A DNA stretch of 64,000 nucleotides from Methylovulum miyakonense HT12. Its GTDB lineage: Bacteria; Pseudomonadota; Gammaproteobacteria; Methylococcales; Methylomonadaceae. Location: assembly GCF_000384075.1 (NCBI RefSeq), contig NZ_KB913025.1:872119-936118 (forward strand). The letters run 5' to 3'. Of this stretch, positions 63,201 to 64,000 are shown one piece after another. Made by a program: the position numbers and the translations under genes. Each line of letters opens with the position of its first letter. Within the stretch, counting starts at the first letter, position 1. The notes under the pieces are model-generated. The model was given only the letters and a program-made list of their open reading frames with translations, had not been told where the DNA came from and searched no databases.

Positions 63201-63610
63201 AAAGGATCGGACAAAACCCTCTGCATATCCTGCTTGGTTTTTGGCGTAACTTTTATTGTCGGTATCTTCTCCAAGGCATCATTGAAATCTTCAAACAGAG
63301 ACTTCACAGCGGCTTGCCGTTTACGTAACGATTTGCTGGTTTGGTCTGATTTGCCAATATTATCGGCAAGTTGTTCGTCGATTTTCGCAATCTCAGACGT
63401 CAGCCGTTTCTTCAGTTTGTTGATGTCGGTCTTGTTGAGTTTTATATCCTTCAGTTCAACTGGCAAATCAAAGGCAGCGGTTGGCGCGTCCATTTTGTGA
63501 ATCAAGGCACTGATGACTTGGTTCATAGATTTATGGAAGTCGGCCTCATTTTCGACTTTGCCGGCCTTCAAGACATAATCGACAATTGTTTCTAGTTTGA
63601 TGTCTGCCAC
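57215..63610 (-). CDS. Phage tail tape measure protein
   Basis: At 2131 residues this is by far the longest gene, as expected for a tape measure that sets tail length. Long coiled-coil regions (about 75-330, 880-1200, 1270-1700) flank a TP901-type core (about 400-650, DKALHAIQAISQASKNEM, then ATSTSADL-like pattern and LREMMVELF). Hydrophobic segments near 795-830 and 865-895 could insert in the host membrane during DNA entry. A 29-residue segment is duplicated at about 243-300. A length of 2131 residues suggests a tail of roughly 300 nm by the usual 1.5 angstrom per residue rule. Start at 63610 has an AAAGGAG site 7 bases upstream. Confidence 0.92.
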   Translation of the reverse strand: MADIKLETIVDYVLKAGKVENEADFHKSMNQVISALIHKMDAPTAAFDLPVELKDIKLNKTDINKLKKRLTSEIAKIDEQLADNIGKSDQTSKSLRKRQAAVKSLFEDFNDALEKIPTIKVTPKTKQDMQRVLSDPFEIDKILKERNGSKRAENLRAYTQYINDYKKEISDIHRRASEGVKVVTGAGGTFQIIKPEKLSLPGFGSVSQILSNQMAAATKAMQPSEIDKREKASTQKSAIDSEKEADRLRQLNYAARKRMAADEAKVSTAAEKEADRLRQLNYAARKRMAAEQRKDEQKQREVAATALLGSISDQAVHRVGGFSPSQLLSLQPHEQAAVSDSLTAQIKNIKAARKDLLQEMAGKNPASADFKLLNDEYKKLGGRLPELQQGLKFVNSEMRGLAGFTHQAAIATQQFLRYAVLYGAGYKLLSGVGSLFSDTTGLDKALHAIQAISQASKNEMAIVEEAIKGVSEASQFSTSEIAQAAQVLAQAGIQINNLPSILSTVSKLASTTSADLKTSSEVLTSLSEAFDKTEPMQMAALADRLAQAVNVSKLTTEGLRTIISLSASTAKLTGVSDTQLLASAAVLSNRGVKDSTIATGLREMMVELFSPDAKLMSFLKDRYAKIGEGLISEAQIRAKYQSFTKSDDPIQSVLLELKRLGVAGVARNDFNRVTETRAQNVLLPLLDSLDKRIENIAQISQSGAIDRGAATNMEAVSNALSGLESSAVSLNHELISGFFPTIVDITKTLKSLLEAARQNVIQANGESSGSTQRSLIFGAVAGGLAYAKTSGGFIKRGAAALGVGSAASGADTLSHTQGDTGDNLAMAGEAALYAAALSSLAGKTGDVAKKGVVVWRDLYAGIQLFAEAPLLFLKQIPIIRAIAVAAAAAATLYGTYQLFKGQGDPQARLQAATKQMADQQKQIDEHTTAYASFSSSTKDGQAAIVDEARKDFTEAKEKIAKQLGVATLSDEIIKEVTKLGTEGVESGSPAQKEVLERLRKLIDVSDEKVKSLSEAGQSVAASQAIIASKTEQQLREINEAINSADPSAVQKSILATYNKLSEEEKQLITTTKAVTPENFEKVSSALAKAYQLVFEDAPNQMADMLNNKVDAMAAAWTNLEGVDSAGFDRLILSIRATSAAAATATEQVIENNISALEAAKRKLEGDMSHSPASNSSGFVTPVSKEEKAAQEKRHVLLTFLDEQINEARTDLETKKTQTEKERKDKEIADKLAKEKMARESEFSSATSKAGQAQYIGDLANNSKEAMLEEELKKAKETRNLAREKAIQAELLAIKQQESERDLATKVAHFEELFDKSGQTAVQLDGLKNLPVDERAKLYTDPKEQVYNQVSISSAELKAALADVVKAYTSSTITLPGDTSASLAGIDRQQQEKDLNLQQALIQAKLDDVNRQVQLAKLENTLDQQAVQLANEQYGLKLESINVDRALASLHFEDSKVVEAQLAAKRKTAEDERKILLEDANRLRLEKEKASLGKEFRAANKAVEFAVASGNLKGLGALQKDRDALAFRRLENELATMIAQRSLPDDITARKDDGVSNIRNQHYKEQADTSAKYLDNLNKEFQSSKRFTLFTDEQKGFRQATGRDMTSRQVLAESQGQLSVAETHKQAIEQVIKAQEEAKALATTEEGVALFTQRLEESHKQLDQVNLTIGEYKGRIATLTATFMDGVRAISDSGVLAEFEKLNPGFTEVRQQLESHLAGTLDGITSVVGDFIANGFTAVKDLQALSSALQNVAQAQGNYQSTVSNRANLLYPIEASPSFAKESQAVQTLIIQQATTAQKAAEAAAAQQVAIAKAQQAQVLRENSLGGQLSKFFSDSTKSIISTLVRDFLGQGIKNLLGFSEQKNQYDIAGNLKVTIADGLPSVTAVASGTQSADTGGIRNAISSWFSGRATPSGTSVSVPQGMGGVTGGVSTNTSSNADGFLGYLGFTKSAASMAGSALSIGTSLLSIGTTLSSYFDSVDNYDAVLKAATAHNNDAPVLPTSDPTLLSPSGTDTKYGALAGYLSADKYKPILDQAATILAAGSLVQNTAGAAQFVNSSPISTKQSLSGMSVQNNNSVNNYNGSEPAAPQVNVRVINAVDPSVVHDYMSSSQGEKVILNTIHNNSSSIRETLR
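62739..62881 (-). repeat. Internal 87-base tandem duplication in the tape measure gene
   Basis: The 56 bases at 62739-62794 recur exactly at 62826-62881, a period of 87 bases (29 codons), encoding a repeated KEADRLRQLNYAARKRMAA segment of the coiled coil. Confidence 0.9.
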
Positions 63611-63622
63611 GGTAAACTCCTT

Positions 63623-63994
63623 TTACCTAAATAACGCACTAATATCAGCCGCCGAGGCTCCGGTAAGGTCTAAATCTTCTGATCCGCCTTCATCCCCGTC
63701 ATATTTGCCTCCAAAACCATACAACACCGCTTCATACAGAAAAGTATTTGACTCTTGCTGTAGCGATAAATAATCTTCAATAACCTGCACCGCTATAGAC
63801 GCATCGACAGTGGAATAAAGGTGGTCCGCTTTGGCTATATCCCACCCACATGCCATCACCAGCACCCGGTCGGCTGGAAGTTTAGAAAGGAATTTGTTAA
63901 AGGAGGTACCTAACGACTTACCTTGGGGGTTTTTGTTGGTGGACTTTTCCTTGGGCTTATCCAACTCCTTAACCCGCTCCAAAAAGTAATCCAT
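63623..63994 (-). CDS. Putative tail assembly chaperone (5' end may lie outside window)
   Basis: A small soluble protein of at least 123 residues directly upstream of the tape measure gene (12-base gap), the normal place of the tail assembly chaperone. The N-terminus is charged (KELDKPKEKSTNKNPQ), the middle has ACGWDIAKADHLYSTVD, and the C-terminus is acidic (GDEGGSEDLDL). The frame stays open through the last six bases of the window (Glu-Asp before the Met), so the true start may be to the right. No frameshift slip site was identified. Confidence 0.6.
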   Translation of the reverse strand: MDYFLERVKELDKPKEKSTNKNPQGKSLGTSFNKFLSKLPADRVLVMACGWDIAKADHLYSTVDASIAVQVIEDYLSLQQESNTFLYEAVLYGFGGKYDGDEGGSEDLDLTGASAADISALFR

Positions 63995-64000
63995 ATCCTC

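Larger units (their letters stand above)
47607..64000. mobile_element. Prophage or phage-like element at dusA (left end; right end outside window)
   Basis: From the dusA 5' flank to the window end every gene is phage-type: a tyrosine integrase on the plus strand, then ten tail-module genes on the minus strand in the usual late order. The tail set (tape measure, distal tail, BR0599/DUF2163 hub, tip protein) matches long non-contractile tails of siphoviruses and gene transfer agents. Head, packaging and lysis genes must lie to the right if present. The exact left junction (in the spacer or inside the first codons of dusA) cannot be fixed without the right attachment site. Confidence 0.85.

Noticed and set aside
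1-64000. tRNA, rRNA or riboswitch genes
   Set aside because: No cloverleaf with a CCA-adjacent acceptor stem or known riboswitch core was recognised by eye; a covariance-model search would be needed to exclude them.

Overview
The window is chromosomal DNA from a type I (gammaproteobacterial, Methylococcales-like) methanotroph. The evidence is a complete pmoCAB particulate methane monooxygenase operon, together with a nifL-nifA pair and an rnf operon of the kind used by nitrogen-fixing Gammaproteobacteria. The right-hand quarter is an integrated tailed prophage or phage-like element that runs off the window.

Layout. 1-3300: end of a lipoprotein hydrolase, an adenylate-forming ligase, a repeat-rich spacer and a small hypothetical gene trailing nifLA. 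3309-6469: nifL-nifA on the minus strand. 6826-12383: rnfABCDGEH on the plus strand. The nifL-rnfA spacer carries two TGT-N10-ACA NifA sites and a GG-N10-GC sigma-54 promoter pointing at rnfA, so NifL/NifA probably controls the Rnf complex that supplies low-potential electrons to nitrogenase. 12574-14457: YheS-like ABC-F protein. 14781-17749: pmoCAB with promoter, intercistronic hairpin and terminator. 18041-24535: small envelope proteins, PhoA alkaline phosphatase, a SulP transporter and an MBL-rhodanese (persulfide dioxygenase-type) protein. 24942-27985: Hsp20 with a sigma-32-like promoter, and a Lon-type protease. 28249-33193: an isolated three-gene set of NuoL/NuoM/NuoM-like proton-channel subunits, with no other complex I genes beside it and with several normally conserved channel residues changed. 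33314-36063: UPF0114 membrane protein, an in-frame thioredoxin-fold/fumarase C fusion, and an unknown protein. 36273-47606: secreted collagen-like protein and housekeeping genes (queF, psd, HI0933-like flavoprotein, HAD phosphatase, LprI-like protein, lytic transglycosylase, purT, MutS-like ATPase, hemH, folE, dusA).

From about 47607 a tyrosine integrase stands back to back with the 5' end of dusA, a known integration target. It is followed by siphovirus/GTA-like tail genes on the minus strand. In transcription order these are a putative tail chaperone, a 2131-residue tape measure protein, distal tail protein, BR0599-type hub, tail-assembly proteins and tip protein, then two paralogous proteins with 20-residue tandem repeats and discoidin-like C-termini.

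No rRNA, tRNA, CRISPR array or complete insertion sequence was seen. Several palindromic, REP- or MITE-like intergenic repeats are listed. The observations most worth checking are the NifA-sigma-54 wiring of rnf, the orphan NuoLMM module, the thioredoxin-fold/FumC fusion, and the repeat-bearing twin tail genes.
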